A stretch of DNA of 64,000 bases from Actinomadura graeca. Lineage in GTDB: Bacteria; Actinomycetota; Actinomycetes; Streptosporangiales; Streptosporangiaceae. Below, piece by piece: positions 21,174-29,897 of this stretch. The notes under the pieces are model-generated. The model was not told where the DNA came from, ran no database searches, and worked only from the letters and a program-made list of their open reading frames with translations. Every line of letters begins with the position of its first letter. The stretch's first letter is position 1. Both the position numbers and the translations under genes were made by a program. The stretch spans positions 3,968,001 through 4,032,000 of the forward strand of contig NZ_CP059572.1 of NCBI RefSeq assembly GCF_019175365.1, read 5' to 3'.

Positions 21174-21584
21174 GGCGTGAAGTTATGCATGCGTGGCAGG
21201 GTTCGCAAGGGCCCGGCGCTGTCAATCTCGCTTTTATGAAGAATGGCGGCCGAACAAGAAACTTTCCTATTAATTGGCCACTCGGGGCCGGAGACCCCAC
21301 ATCGGCGCAGGCCATTCGGCCGATGGCCGCCATTCCGCGCCCGAGAATTGTCGAAGATCACGCTTCGGGCGGGCGGATTTCTTCGGCGGCGGCACGGCGC
21401 GCCGGCGTGCGCCCGTATGCTCCGGGCACGCCAGAACTGCCCACTCTGCCCGGCGTTGAACGGCGGCCGCCGTCCGGACGTACTGGGCCACCAAGGACCT
21501 TCTACGCCCCCTGGATCAACATTGAAAAACTCTCCTATTCGCGCAATGGAAACATTCATCACCCTCGGTTAACCTTCCTTGGTC
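21174..21584. promoter_or_regulatory. Divergent LysR control region
   Basis: A 411-base gap without a supported gene; ORFs across it are unstructured in composition. It contains AT-rich patches near 21225-21275 (for example TCCTATTAATTGG) and 21510-21560. It should hold LysR-dependent promoters, but no clear T-N11-A palindrome could be fixed. Confidence 0.4.
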
Positions 21585-22034
21585 ATGCGCACGAGAGGTG
21601 GAATACGACATCCCAGGCCGGTGGGCCTGGGGTTGTGCATTCTGCTGTCCCTGGCGGTTTTTCTCGCCTACGGGGTCCCGTGCACGCCCCTCGGGGACTG
21701 TCATGGCGAGCACATCCCGTCGGCGGCCGCGGAGGCCGTCCCGGTACCGAGCGCCTGTGACACCGACACCTCCGTGCCCGCACTGGTGCTGCATCACGAG
21801 AAATGCCATGAGGCGCCCCCCGACGCGACCATGCCCCGCGGCGGGACGGTGGAGGCGCCCGCCCAGCCGCTTCTGCCGGACCTGACCGCCGCACCGGCCG
21901 CCGCACTGACGGCGGCCTCCGACGGCGGGCTCCCCTCTCCGCCCCGGTGGCGGGGCAGGTTAGTCGGCTTCGGGCCGGCGGAACACCGCACAGGTGCCGC
22001 CGCCCTGGCCGTCCTTTGCGTTTTCCGGTCCTGA
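21585..22034 (+). CDS. Small secreted or membrane-anchored protein, Cys/His-containing
   Basis: A 149-residue protein whose N-terminus has one strong hydrophobic segment (PVGLGLCILLSLAVFLAYGV), a signal or anchor. After it come two close Cys (VPCTPLGDCHGEH), then CDTD and LHHEKCHEAP, a possible metal-binding or disulfide region. The rest is Pro/Ala-rich. An upstream TTG at 21579 is possible; the ATG at 21585 is the simpler start. It resembles the small DUF6153-like actinobacterial membrane proteins only in overall layout. It is the first gene of the unit leading to the SbnA-like gene. Function unknown. Confidence 0.55.
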   Translation: MRTRGGIRHPRPVGLGLCILLSLAVFLAYGVPCTPLGDCHGEHIPSAAAEAVPVPSACDTDTSVPALVLHHEKCHEAPPDATMPRGGTVEAPAQPLLPDLTAAPAAALTAASDGGLPSPPRWRGRLVGFGPAEHRTGAAALAVLCVFRS

Positions 22035-22112
22035 CCGGCCGCCCGCCTCGGCGTCACGCCGAGCACAGAAACATGACCTGTCACGTTTCGCGGCCGAAGA
22101 GGACCATTCGCT

Positions 22113-23231
22113 ATGAAGCCGATGAGCGGCACCCGTATGCCCGAGCTCCTGGACGTCATCGGGCGGACACCGGCGATACGCCTGCGCAATCTCACGTTGG
22201 ACGGTGAGGCGCAACTGATCGCCAAACTGGAGAACACCAATCCCGCGGGCAGCCTGAAAGACCGTCCCGCCTGGCACATCGTCGAGTACGCCGAGCGGGC
22301 CGGGCTGCTGCGCCCCGGCGGGACGATCATCGAATCGTCGTCGGGGAACTTCTCCATCGCACTGGCGATGATCGGCGCGTCGCGCGGTTATCGCGTGATC
22401 GCCGTCGTCGATCCCAAACTCACGCCGACCAACCGCGGTCTGCTGGAGGCGTTCGGCTCGGAGATCGTCGTCGTCGACGAGCCCGACGACTCGGGCTCGT
22501 ACCACAAGACGCGGATCGCCTACGCCAACCGGCTGCACCGGGAAATACGGAACTCGTTCCGTCCCGACCAGTGTTTCAACCCGCTCAACAGCCGGGCGCA
22601 TTACCGGACGACCGCCCGCGAGCTGCTCGCGCAGACCCGGCGGCTGACGGCGGTGGTGTGCACCGTCTCCACCGGGGGGCAGCTCGGCGGCATCGCCAAG
22701 GCCGTCAAGGAGCGCGCCCCGCACGTCGCGGTGATCGGCGTCGACGTGTGGGGCTCCACCGTCTTCGGGGGCGAGCCGCACCCCTACCTGGTGCCGGGCG
22801 TGGGGCTGAGCTGGACGCCGTCCAACCTCTCGGACCTGTCGCTGGTCGACCGGGTCTACAAGGTGACCGACGAGGACGCCTTCCGCGCCTGCCGGACGCT
22901 GGTGCGCAGCGAGGGCCTGTTCGCCGGGGTCTCGACCGGCGCGGCCCTGACCGTCGCGCTGGCCGAGGCGATGCGCGCCCGCCCGGGACGGCAGGTCGCC
23001 TTCCTGGCGGCCGACCGCGGCGAGCGGTACCTGGCCACGGCGTTCAACGACGACTGGCTGAAGGCGCACGGGCTCACCACCGCGACCGCGCCCGAGGGAC
23101 TCCGCGCACGCGCGCGCGAACTCGTGCCCCACTCGACCAGGCCGGCCGCCGAGTGCGCGAACCACCGGCCGGGCCTGGCCGCCGAGCTCGGCTGTCCGAG
23201 CATCGTGCTGGCCCGCTCCGAGTGGCGGTGA
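22113..23231 (+). CDS. SbnA-like PLP-dependent beta-replacement enzyme (cysteine synthase fold)
   Basis: A 372-residue fold type II PLP enzyme. The Schiff-base Lys is in NPAGSLKDRPAWH, the substrate loop is ESSSGNFSIALA, and VSTGGQLGG binds the phosphate. The KDRPA, VVDPKLTPTNRGLLEAFG and VIGVDVWGSTVFGG segments resemble SbnA, which joins O-phosphoserine and glutamate on the way to 2,3-diaminopropionate, more than CysK. The partner dehydrogenase SbnB is absent, so the product may differ; O-phosphoserine-dependent cysteate-like chemistry is an alternative. The last 35 residues extend past the usual end. Start ATG at 22113 with GAAGAGGA upstream. It is 3 bp from the MFS gene, so enzyme and exporter are probably co-expressed. 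Confidence 0.8.
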   Translation: MKPMSGTRMPELLDVIGRTPAIRLRNLTLDGEAQLIAKLENTNPAGSLKDRPAWHIVEYAERAGLLRPGGTIIESSSGNFSIALAMIGASRGYRVIAVVDPKLTPTNRGLLEAFGSEIVVVDEPDDSGSYHKTRIAYANRLHREIRNSFRPDQCFNPLNSRAHYRTTARELLAQTRRLTAVVCTVSTGGQLGGIAKAVKERAPHVAVIGVDVWGSTVFGGEPHPYLVPGVGLSWTPSNLSDLSLVDRVYKVTDEDAFRACRTLVRSEGLFAGVSTGAALTVALAEAMRARPGRQVAFLAADRGERYLATAFNDDWLKAHGLTTATAPEGLRARARELVPHSTRPAAECANHRPGLAAELGCPSIVLARSEWR

Positions 23232-23234
23232 GGG

Positions 23235-24491
23235 ATGCTCACCCTCCTGCGCGAGCGGGCGTTCCGCCGGTTGTGGCTGAGCTACTCGGCCTCGGCGGCG
23301 GCGACCGGGATGATGCCCACGGCCCTGACGCTGGCCGTCCTGGACGCCTCCGCCGGGCTCTCGGCGCTCGGCCTGGTCCTGGGCGCGCGGACCCTCGGAT
23401 TCGTCATCGGCTCCCTCCCCGGCGGGGTCATCGCCGACCGGTATCCCCGCGCGGCCGTGCTGACGGTCTCCAGCGCGGTCCGCGGCGGCGCCACGGCGGT
23501 GGTCGGGCTCTGGGCGGACCTGCCGCTCCTGGCCGTCTGCGCCGCGATCTGCTGCGCGGGCGCGGGCGAGGGCACCTTCCGCAGCGCCTACCAGGCCCTC
23601 GTCGCCGAGCTCGTCGACGAGGACCGGCTGCACCAGGCCAACGCCGCCACCACGCTCAGCCTGCGGATCTGGCTGGTGGGCGGCCCCACCGCGGCCGTGG
23701 CGCTCTACACGCAGTTCGGACGGGGCGCCAGCCTGACGATCGCGGCCGCGCTGTGGCTGGGCTCGGCGCTGCTGACCGTCACCGTCCCCGCCGGGCGCCC
23801 GTCTCCCCCGCCGGCGGGCGCGCGGGCGAACGCGCTGGCGGAGTTCCGGGAGGGGCTGGCCGAGGCGCGCCGCCACCGCTGGTTCCTCGCCGGCATCACC
23901 GCCCTGGTGTTCTGGCTCGCGCTCGGCGAGGCCGCCAAGTACGTGATGCTGCCCGTGGTCAGCCAGCAGCGGTTCGGCTCCAACGCGCTCATCGGTGCCG
24001 CCCTCGGCGCCTACTCGTGCGGCGCGATCGCGGGCGCCCTGCTGATGAGCCGCTGGCGGCCCCGCCGCGTGGGCGTGCCCGCCATGGTCATGCTGGGCTG
24101 CTACGGCCTCGTCCCGCTCTCCCTCGCGCACGCCTCCCACAGCTGGACGATCATCGCCGCCTGCGCCCTCGGCGGGGTGGGCATCGAGGTCTTCAACATC
24201 CCGTGGTTCACCGCGATCCAGCGGGAGGTCCCCGCCGGCCTCCAGGCCCGCATCTCGTCGCTGGACTTCCTGGTCTCCTACGGCATGAGCCCGGTCGGCT
24301 TCGCCGTCATCCCCGTCGCCGTCGGTGCCCTGGGGGCCACGGCGGTCCTGGACGCCGCCGGCCTCCTGGTCATCGGCAGCGCGCTGGCGGCCCTCCTCGT
24401 CCCCGGGACGACCCGGTTCAGCGACCCGCGCGCCGGGGAGGTGGGAACGCCGGAGCCCCAGGCGGGCAAAGCCGGGGCCGGGTCCGGGTGA
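23235..24491 (+). CDS. MFS transporter (drug/metabolite exporter type)
   Basis: A 418-residue protein with about 12 helices. LRERAFRRLWLSYSAS at the start and GGVIADRYPRAAVL after the second helix (the MFS loop 2-3 motif) place it in the MFS group of macrolide-efflux type. The ribosome site overlaps the end of the PLP gene (GTGAGGG then ATG). Tight linkage to the SbnA-like gene suggests it exports the product of this locus or an intermediate. The substrate is not readable. Confidence 0.88.
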   Translation: MLTLLRERAFRRLWLSYSASAAATGMMPTALTLAVLDASAGLSALGLVLGARTLGFVIGSLPGGVIADRYPRAAVLTVSSAVRGGATAVVGLWADLPLLAVCAAICCAGAGEGTFRSAYQALVAELVDEDRLHQANAATTLSLRIWLVGGPTAAVALYTQFGRGASLTIAAALWLGSALLTVTVPAGRPSPPPAGARANALAEFREGLAEARRHRWFLAGITALVFWLALGEAAKYVMLPVVSQQRFGSNALIGAALGAYSCGAIAGALLMSRWRPRRVGVPAMVMLGCYGLVPLSLAHASHSWTIIAACALGGVGIEVFNIPWFTAIQREVPAGLQARISSLDFLVSYGMSPVGFAVIPVAVGALGATAVLDAAGLLVIGSALAALLVPGTTRFSDPRAGEVGTPEPQAGKAGAGSG

Positions 24492-24677
24492 CACCCCTGT
24501 GACCGCGGGACGGCGTGCGGCGGCGCCCTTCTCAAGGAAAGGGATCGTGGGGCAAAGCATGCCGCCTCGTGATTCGTTCTGGAGCGGCCCGGAAATAGCA
24601 TGGTCGTACGCCATGGTTTTGGACGGCGCGGGAGAATGCGCGATGAATGTGCCGCGCATCTGAAGGGCCGGGTCCGC

Positions 24678-25820
24678 ATGAGACGATGGGCTTATGACTT
24701 TCCGGTCGTGTCCAGGCTCGACGAATGGATGCGGGAGCGGAACTCGTGGGTGCTCTGCGAGGAGATCCGCTCCAGCGCGCGCGAGCTGACCTGCCGCCTG
24801 GACGCCGCGTCCGCCCGGCCGGGCCGCTCCGGCGACGACGTGCGCCTGCTGGAGGGGGCACGGGACGAGCTCCGGCGCGCCGAGAACGTCATCGACTTCG
24901 ACAAGCACCGGCGGGGCCCGACGGCGTCGCACGTCACGACCGCGCAGCTCCACCTGAACTCCGCCCGCTCCCTGTGGATGAAGACCCTCACCCCGGAGGA
25001 GCTCGAACCGTACCTGCCGAGCCTGTTCATGCTGGTCAAGGAGCACCTGGCCCCCGCCGACCCGCGCAGGATCGCGGCCGAGGCGATCGGTGCGGACCTG
25101 GCGGCCGCGGTGGCGGAGGAGGGGGCGCCCGGCCTGACGGCCCCGCAGCTGATGGTGCTCATCAAGGCGGTGGACGCCGCCCGCGAGGCCGCCCTGCTGG
25201 AGAAGCTGCGCGCCGAGAGCTTCGCCCGCATCGTCCGGTGGATGGCCGCCTCGCTGTTCTGCCTCGCGGTCTCGATCGGCACCCTGGCGGCGATCTGGAA
25301 GTCGGCCGTCCCCTTGTGCTTCACACCGGCGGGCGGAACCTCGGCCGGGGACGGGGTCGGCATCGTGTGCCCCGGCCGGTCCGCGCCGGCGATGCCCGCG
25401 GACGAGGTCGGCGCCGAGATCGCCGACGTCGCCCGGCGCGGCGACTACATCACCATCGAGATCGTGGGTATGACGGCGGCGAGCATCGCCGCGGCGTCGG
25501 CGTTGCGCAAGGTCAGGGGGACGTCCACGCCCTTCGGCATCCCGGTCGCCCTGGCCGTGCTGAAGCTGCCCACCGGCGCGCTCACGGCGGTGCTCGGGCT
25601 GCTGCTGATGCGGGGCGCGTTCATCCCTGGCCTCAACGCGCTCGAATCGCCGGCCCAGGTCATCGCCTGGGCGGTCGTCCTCGGATACTCGCAGGAGCTG
25701 TTCACGAAGTTCGTCGACCGGCAGGGGCAGGCCGTCCTGGAGGGGGTGCGCGGACCCCCCGAGGCGGCGGACCGGCGCCCGCCGCCGGAAGGGACGCCCG
25801 ACGCGGGGCGCCGGGCCTGA
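24678..25820 (+). CDS. Hypothetical membrane protein
   Basis: A 380-residue protein not assigned to a family. The first 185 residues are soluble, charged and helical, with Arg/Glu-rich segments (SRLDEWMRERNSWVLCEEIR). Membrane helices follow at about 190-215 (IVRWMAASLFCLAVSIGTLAAIW), 290-320 (PVALAVLKLPTGALTAVLGLLLM) and 330-350. Between the first two is an extracytoplasmic loop with two Cys (PLCFTP and GIVCPG), possibly disulfide-linked. The tail is Pro/Arg-rich. The ATG at 24678 is preferred to one at 24600 because GAAGGG lies upstream and the extra residues look non-coding. It stands alone between the two biosynthetic loci. Confidence 0.7.
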   Translation: MRRWAYDFPVVSRLDEWMRERNSWVLCEEIRSSARELTCRLDAASARPGRSGDDVRLLEGARDELRRAENVIDFDKHRRGPTASHVTTAQLHLNSARSLWMKTLTPEELEPYLPSLFMLVKEHLAPADPRRIAAEAIGADLAAAVAEEGAPGLTAPQLMVLIKAVDAAREAALLEKLRAESFARIVRWMAASLFCLAVSIGTLAAIWKSAVPLCFTPAGGTSAGDGVGIVCPGRSAPAMPADEVGAEIADVARRGDYITIEIVGMTAASIAAASALRKVRGTSTPFGIPVALAVLKLPTGALTAVLGLLLMRGAFIPGLNALESPAQVIAWAVVLGYSQELFTKFVDRQGQAVLEGVRGPPEAADRRPPPEGTPDAGRRA

Positions 25821-25976
25821 CAGAGGCCCGCGCATTCCCTTGAAATTTCATCACGAACGCTTGGTAAAGGGCGGCGTCCGGCTCTTTGCCCGAATCTTCC
25901 CTGCTGGCCGTTGTGTCATTAACGCGGTGTTGTGGATTGTGTCTGGTAAGAACCCGATCCCAAGGAGGGAATCGTC

Positions 25977-26255
25977 ATGGCGGACCCAGAAGTCAGGGAA
26001 TCAGCGAAGACCAAGGCGCCGCCCTGGCCCGGTCGCTACTTCAAGCAGCCGCCGCCCATGGAGGGCAAGAACAACGACGTCCGCACCTGGCAGGCCCAGA
26101 TGCGCAAGCGCGGCTGGAGGATCGACGCCGACAACTGGTACGGCCCGCAGTCCGAGGCCGTCTGCTACGAATTCCAGAGGGAGAAGAAGCTGAAGGTGGA
26201 CGGGATCGTCGGCCCGAAGACCTGGGCGTGCGCCTGGGAGTGTCCGATCACGTAG
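25977..26255 (+). CDS. Small peptidoglycan-binding-domain protein
   Basis: A 92-residue protein that is almost entirely one PG_binding_1-like domain: NDVRTWQAQMRKRGWRIDADNWYGPQSEAVCYEFQREKKLKVDGIVGPKTW has the repeated alpha-helical hairpin with the final DGIVGPKTW motif. It has a strong ribosome site (AAGGAGGG) but no signal peptide or membrane segment, so how it reaches peptidoglycan is unclear. Three Cys are present, two near the C-terminus. It converges with the lantibiotic operon across a hairpin. Lantibiotics of this family bind lipid II, so a link to immunity is conceivable but unproven; it may be a phage-lysin-derived fragment. Confidence 0.8.
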   Translation: MADPEVRESAKTKAPPWPGRYFKQPPPMEGKNNDVRTWQAQMRKRGWRIDADNWYGPQSEAVCYEFQREKKLKVDGIVGPKTWACAWECPIT

Positions 26256-26303
26256 CCGGAGGCTGCCGTGAGCGTTCCCGTCCCGTCGGCGGCGCTCACC
26301 CAG

Positions 26304-26334
26304 AGGCGTGCCGGAGCCCCGTCCCGGCACGCCT
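26304..26334. terminator. Terminator hairpin at the end of the lanthipeptide operon
   Basis: AGGCGTGCCGG (26304-26314) is perfectly complementary to CCGGCACGCCT (26324-26334) with a 9-base loop. It lies about 10 bp after the methyltransferase stop on the minus strand and about 50 bp after the peptidoglycan-binding gene on the plus strand, and likely stops transcription in both directions. Confidence 0.75.
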
Positions 26335-26344
26335 GTGTTCTGCG

Positions 26345-27295
26345 TCAGCTCTGGAGGATCGTCCATCCGGCGGGGAGCTTCGTCGCCTCCGGGACCGGAA
26401 GGCCGGACGCGGCGAAAAGGTCGTTCCATTCCGCCAGCGGACGGAGCCGCCCGCCGAAGTGCAGGAGCAGGTCCAGATCGCCGAGCGCGTGCTCGGTCTC
26501 ACCCGGGAGCGGGACCATCTCCACGATGAGCAGATGCCCGTTCTCCTTCAGCGCCGCCTGGCAGTTGCGGAGGATCGTCGTGGCCGTCTCGTCGTCCCAG
26601 TTCGCGAGGACGCGGCACAGGATGTAGACGTCACCGCCCGGCGGGACCCAGGTGCGGATGTCGGCGCCGACCCGGTCGATGCCCTGCGGGCACGACGTGG
26701 CCTGGAGCGTCGCCTCAAGTTCCACCAGGGTGCCGCGCGCGGTGGTGTGCTTGGTGAGGATCCGGTCCAGCAGATCACCGAGGCCGCCGCCGAGGTCGAC
26801 GACGCGCTTGCCGGAGAAGTCGTAGGCGGTGGCGACCGCGTCGAACAGGTTCGGCTCGGGGACGGCATGGCTGTAGGCGGACGCCAGGTCCGGCCGCTCG
26901 TTGAGGCGGTTGAACACATGGGTGCCGAAATGCTTCTCGAACGGGCTCGCGCCGCTCATCCCCTCGGCGAGGGCGGTCGCGGCGGGCGCGGACATCTCGG
27001 CGGCGACGCGGGCGATGTGCCGTAGCGGGTTGTCCGCCGCCGTGGTCAGCAGCCGCCCCTCCTCCGTCAGGGAGTAGAGGCCGCCCGGCACGGTATGGAC
27101 GATCCCGATGGCCGCCAACGCGTTCAGGAACTGTCTCATCCGGACCGGGTCGGTGCCGGTGCGCCGGGCCAGCCCGTCAGGTGTCGCGCCCGGGGGCGTG
27201 ATCAGATCGGGGACGCCCAGCCGGACGGCGGTGCCGACAAGCGCCGTCCCCCGATATCCGAGCGCCAGAGACAGTACGCGCTGCGCGGGATCCAT
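26345..27295 (-). CDS. SAM-dependent O-methyltransferase family 2 protein, last gene of lan operon
   Basis: A 316-residue methyltransferase of the acetylserotonin/hydroxyneurosporene O-methyltransferase family. An N-terminal winged-helix dimerisation domain (LGYRGTALVGTAVRLGVPDLI) precedes the Rossmann domain with VVDLGGGLGDLL for SAM. The family motif VLHDWDDE is here RVLANWDDE, so the usual catalytic-base His is Ala; the reaction may differ or the base be supplied elsewhere. ATG at 27295 lies 2 bp after the previous stop, so it is in the lan operon. Possible roles are methylation of the lanthipeptide or of a cofactor-derived group. The substrate is inferred from context only. Confidence 0.85.
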   Translation of the reverse strand: MDPAQRVLSLALGYRGTALVGTAVRLGVPDLITPPGATPDGLARRTGTDPVRMRQFLNALAAIGIVHTVPGGLYSLTEEGRLLTTAADNPLRHIARVAAEMSAPAATALAEGMSGASPFEKHFGTHVFNRLNERPDLASAYSHAVPEPNLFDAVATAYDFSGKRVVDLGGGLGDLLDRILTKHTTARGTLVELEATLQATSCPQGIDRVGADIRTWVPPGGDVYILCRVLANWDDETATTILRNCQAALKENGHLLIVEMVPLPGETEHALGDLDLLLHFGGRLRPLAEWNDLFAASGLPVPEATKLPAGWTILQS

Positions 27296-27297
27296 CG

Positions 27298-28008
27298 TCA
27301 ACCCTCCATGAGGCGGTAACCGGGTGTGCATGCCTCCGCCAGCGTCCACAGGCACCCGACCGTGACGGGCAGGTAGAGCCGGAGCTCCGGGACTCCCGTC
27401 CGTCCGGCGATCGCGTGGAAGTCGCCGAAACGGCCGTCGGGCCATTGGCGGGCGGCGAGGAACCCCACCGGTTCGGCGGGGATGGGGTGGTCGAGGTAGC
27501 CGGTGGTCCGCAGCAGGAGCGCGCCCAGCTCCAGGTCGGCGCAGCGCAGCGCCCGGATGGCCAGGGCGGGCAGCACCAGCGCGGCGGCCGGTTCACGGAA
27601 GGCCGCCGGGACCTGGAGGGGATCCGATCCGAAGCCGGTGACGGCGCTGATCGCGTCGCAGCAGTCGCGGAGCTCGTCCGGTCCCTTGGTGAGCAGGTCG
27701 TAGGGGTCGGCGTCGGACGGCCACTCCGGGGGCGGCGGCGCCGCGGCCGGGGGCCCGGGGGACGGGAAGCCGAGCGTCGTCAGGGTGATGTGGGTGAGCC
27801 GGACGAGCGTCGGGTCGTACGGCGTGAGGTCCACGTGCGCGAGGAGGTCGGCGCAGTGCGCGGCGGCGTTCTTCAGGACGGGCCCCGCCGCCGAGCAGAG
27901 CCCCAGCCCGGCCAGCCCGTACATCGCGGCCCACGGGTCGCGTGTGGCGTCGTCCTCGAACAGGCCCGACAGCCAGGCGGCGGAGCGTTCGAACGTCTCA
28001 GGACGCAT
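27298..28008 (-). CDS. DUF6895-like protein, smaller paralogue
   Basis: A 236-residue, Cys-containing, helical protein with no membrane segment. It resembles in style the larger protein encoded just upstream (alternating Leu/Ala helices, LLLRTTGYLDHPIPAEP), and both look like actinobacterial DUF6895-type proteins. A proline-rich linker (PSPGPPAAAPPPPEWP) divides it in two. It overlaps the upstream gene by 11 bp and is 2 bp from the methyltransferase gene. No catalytic motif can be named. A role in lanthipeptide maturation or immunity is only a guess from the operon. Confidence 0.55.
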   Translation of the reverse strand: MRPETFERSAAWLSGLFEDDATRDPWAAMYGLAGLGLCSAAGPVLKNAAAHCADLLAHVDLTPYDPTLVRLTHITLTTLGFPSPGPPAAAPPPPEWPSDADPYDLLTKGPDELRDCCDAISAVTGFGSDPLQVPAAFREPAAALVLPALAIRALRCADLELGALLLRTTGYLDHPIPAEPVGFLAARQWPDGRFGDFHAIAGRTGVPELRLYLPVTVGCLWTLAEACTPGYRLMEG

Positions 28009-29008
28009 CGGGCGCCTCCCACACGATCGCGGCCATGGCCGTCACGAGGGTGGTGTGGTAGCAGGTGGCGAAGACCTGCCCGGGTGCCCCGCCGTCGCGG
28101 GGGTCGTGGTGGGGGCCGGGGACGAGGCCGTCCGGGTGCTGGGCGCCCTGGAGGCAGCGCCAGGCCACGTCGGTGAGGCCGTCCGGGGGGAGGCCGAGCG
28201 CGCGCCAGCACAGCAGCAGCTCGGCGGTCAGGTCCCAGTTCCGCCACGCCACGTACTCGGCGAGCAGGAGCCGGACGAGCGCCCGCGCGTTCCCCACCGT
28301 CTCGCCGCGCGGGTAGGGCCGCGCGCCCATGTCGGTCACGGCGAAGATCACGTGGGTGATCGCGTAGGCGTCCAGGTCGGACAGGTGGCAGAGGCTGAGC
28401 CGCTCCGCGAGCAGCGACCGGCCGATCAGGTCGCCCACCGGCGGCAGGAGGTGCTCGACGCGTCCGAGGTCGAGGTAGTAGCGCAGTTCCAGCAGCCCCG
28501 CCGCGGTGCGCGCCAGCGCGTGGGTGGAGCCGCCGGCCGCGGCGACCCGGTCGCGCAGGTAGGAGTTCAGGTGCGGGACGGGGGTGCGGCCCGTCCGCTC
28601 CAGCAGGATCGCGAGGGCGGCGTAGTGCGGGAACAGGGCGTGGACGCGGGCGAAGCGCTCCTGGCAGGCGGGCCCGGCGAACACCTCGGCGGCGAGGTCC
28701 AGGGCCCGGTCGGTCTCCAGCCTCGTCACGGGCCCGAACCCGCCGCGCTCGGCCGCCAGCCGCCCGAGGATGACCAGCTCCAGCAGCGGGCCCTCGGGGA
28801 AGGCGTCGGGGGCGGCGGGCGGGCGGCGGCGCCGCGGGTCGAAGAACGGGAGCCGCTGCGTGCACCACAGCAGCGCGCGTTCGCCGAGGTCACGGACGTC
28901 CGCCTCCGCCGCGGGCGCGGACGCGTCCCCGCCGGGCGGCCCGGTGGACAGGGCCTCGCGCACGTCGTCGTCGAGGCGGCCGAACCGCCGGCGCGGAACG
29001 GCGGTCAC
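27998..29008 (-). CDS. DUF6895-like protein
   Basis: A 336-residue all-helical soluble protein. Features that stand out are LRYYLDLGRVEHLLPP, RSLLAERLSLCHLSDLDAYAITHVIFAVTDMG and a C-terminal CYHTTLVTAMAAIVWE. The His/Asp-rich DLDAYAITHVIFAVTD and YHTT segments could bind metal or substrate. The layout resembles an alpha/alpha-toroid-like repeat protein, as seen for DUF6895 proteins; family recall is moderate. GTG at 29008 overlaps the ABC ATPase stop by 4 bp. It is part of the lanthipeptide operon, together with a smaller paralogue. Function unknown. Confidence 0.6.
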   Translation of the reverse strand: MTAVPRRRFGRLDDDVREALSTGPPGGDASAPAAEADVRDLGERALLWCTQRLPFFDPRRRRPPAAPDAFPEGPLLELVILGRLAAERGGFGPVTRLETDRALDLAAEVFAGPACQERFARVHALFPHYAALAILLERTGRTPVPHLNSYLRDRVAAAGGSTHALARTAAGLLELRYYLDLGRVEHLLPPVGDLIGRSLLAERLSLCHLSDLDAYAITHVIFAVTDMGARPYPRGETVGNARALVRLLLAEYVAWRNWDLTAELLLCWRALGLPPDGLTDVAWRCLQGAQHPDGLVPGPHHDPRDGGAPGQVFATCYHTTLVTAMAAIVWEAPDAS

Positions 29009-29895
29009 CGGATACCGCTTCCGGCGCGCTGTCCCGTCCGCGAGGAGTGCAGCAGGTAGGCGTAGGCGTCTTCGAGGGACACCGGGACGGGTTCGGCGGA
29101 TTCGCCCGGCGCGCTGGTCACGACCCGTTTGGCCTGCCCGTACGCCGCGGCGACCGTGCCGAGGACGAGGCTGCCCGGCGGTTCGAGGCCGTCCGCGGGC
29201 ACGAGGAAGACGCGGCCGCGGACGGTCTCCAGGAGGTCGGCGGTCAGCCCCTGGAAGAGCACGCGCCCGTGGTCCAGGACGACGAGCTGCGGGCAGGTCT
29301 GCGCGACGTCCTCCAGGATGTGCGTGGACAGCAGCACGGTGCGGTCCCCGCCCAGCTCCGCCAGCAGCGACCGGAAGCGGATGCGCTCCTCGGGGTCGAG
29401 CCCGGCGGTCGGCTCGTCCACGATGAGCAGCTCCGGGTCGCCGAGCAGCGCCTGCGCGATGCCGACCCGGCGGCACATGCCCCCGGAGAGCGCGCGGACG
29501 CGGCGGTCCGCGAACGGGGCGAGGCCGACCAGGTCCAGCAGCCGCCGCGCCTCCTCGCGCCGCCGCCGGGACGGCAGGCCCTTGAGCAGCCCGATGTACT
29601 CGACGAACTCCTGCGCGGTCAGCTCCGGGTAGAGCGCGAGGTCCTGCGGCAGGTACCCGAGGACGCGCTGGAGGTCGCGGCGCCGCCGCCGGTCGGTGAT
29701 GTCGCGCCCGCCCAGCGAGGCGCGCCCGCCGCTGGGGCGGACGACCCCGACGAGGATGCGCATGAGGGTCGTCTTGCCGGCCCCGTTGGAACCCAGCAGG
29801 CCCACCATGCCGGGGCCGAGGTCCAGCGACACGCGGTCGAGCGCGACGACCCCGCCGCCGTAGGTCTTGCTCAGGTTCTCGGTGACGATCCGCAC
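29005..29895 (-). CDS. ABC transporter ATPase (second lan-operon transporter)
   Basis: A 296-residue ABC ATPase. Walker A is GSNGAGKTT, the Q-loop is YLPQDLALYPE, the signature is LSGGMCRRVGIAQAL, Walker B is LLIVDEPTAGLDPEE and the H-loop is STHILED. The sequence is of the CcmA/BcrA kind that drives ABC-2 permeases in antibiotic immunity. GTG at 29895 lies 2 bp after the stop of the preceding permease. With the two permeases encoded upstream it makes a complete exporter, and immunity against the lantibiotic is the likely job. Confidence 0.93.
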   Translation of the reverse strand: MRIVTENLSKTYGGGVVALDRVSLDLGPGMVGLLGSNGAGKTTLMRILVGVVRPSGGRASLGGRDITDRRRRRDLQRVLGYLPQDLALYPELTAQEFVEYIGLLKGLPSRRRREEARRLLDLVGLAPFADRRVRALSGGMCRRVGIAQALLGDPELLIVDEPTAGLDPEERIRFRSLLAELGGDRTVLLSTHILEDVAQTCPQLVVLDHGRVLFQGLTADLLETVRGRVFLVPADGLEPPGSLVLGTVAAAYGQAKRVVTSAPGESAEPVPVSLEDAYAYLLHSSRTGQRAGSGIR

Positions 29896-29897
29896 CG

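Noticed and set aside
21960..25835. 1291-codon open frame on the minus strand
   Set aside because: It is antisense to the SbnA-like, MFS and membrane protein genes; the translation is Arg/Gly/Pro-rich without domains. Long antisense frames are common at this GC content.
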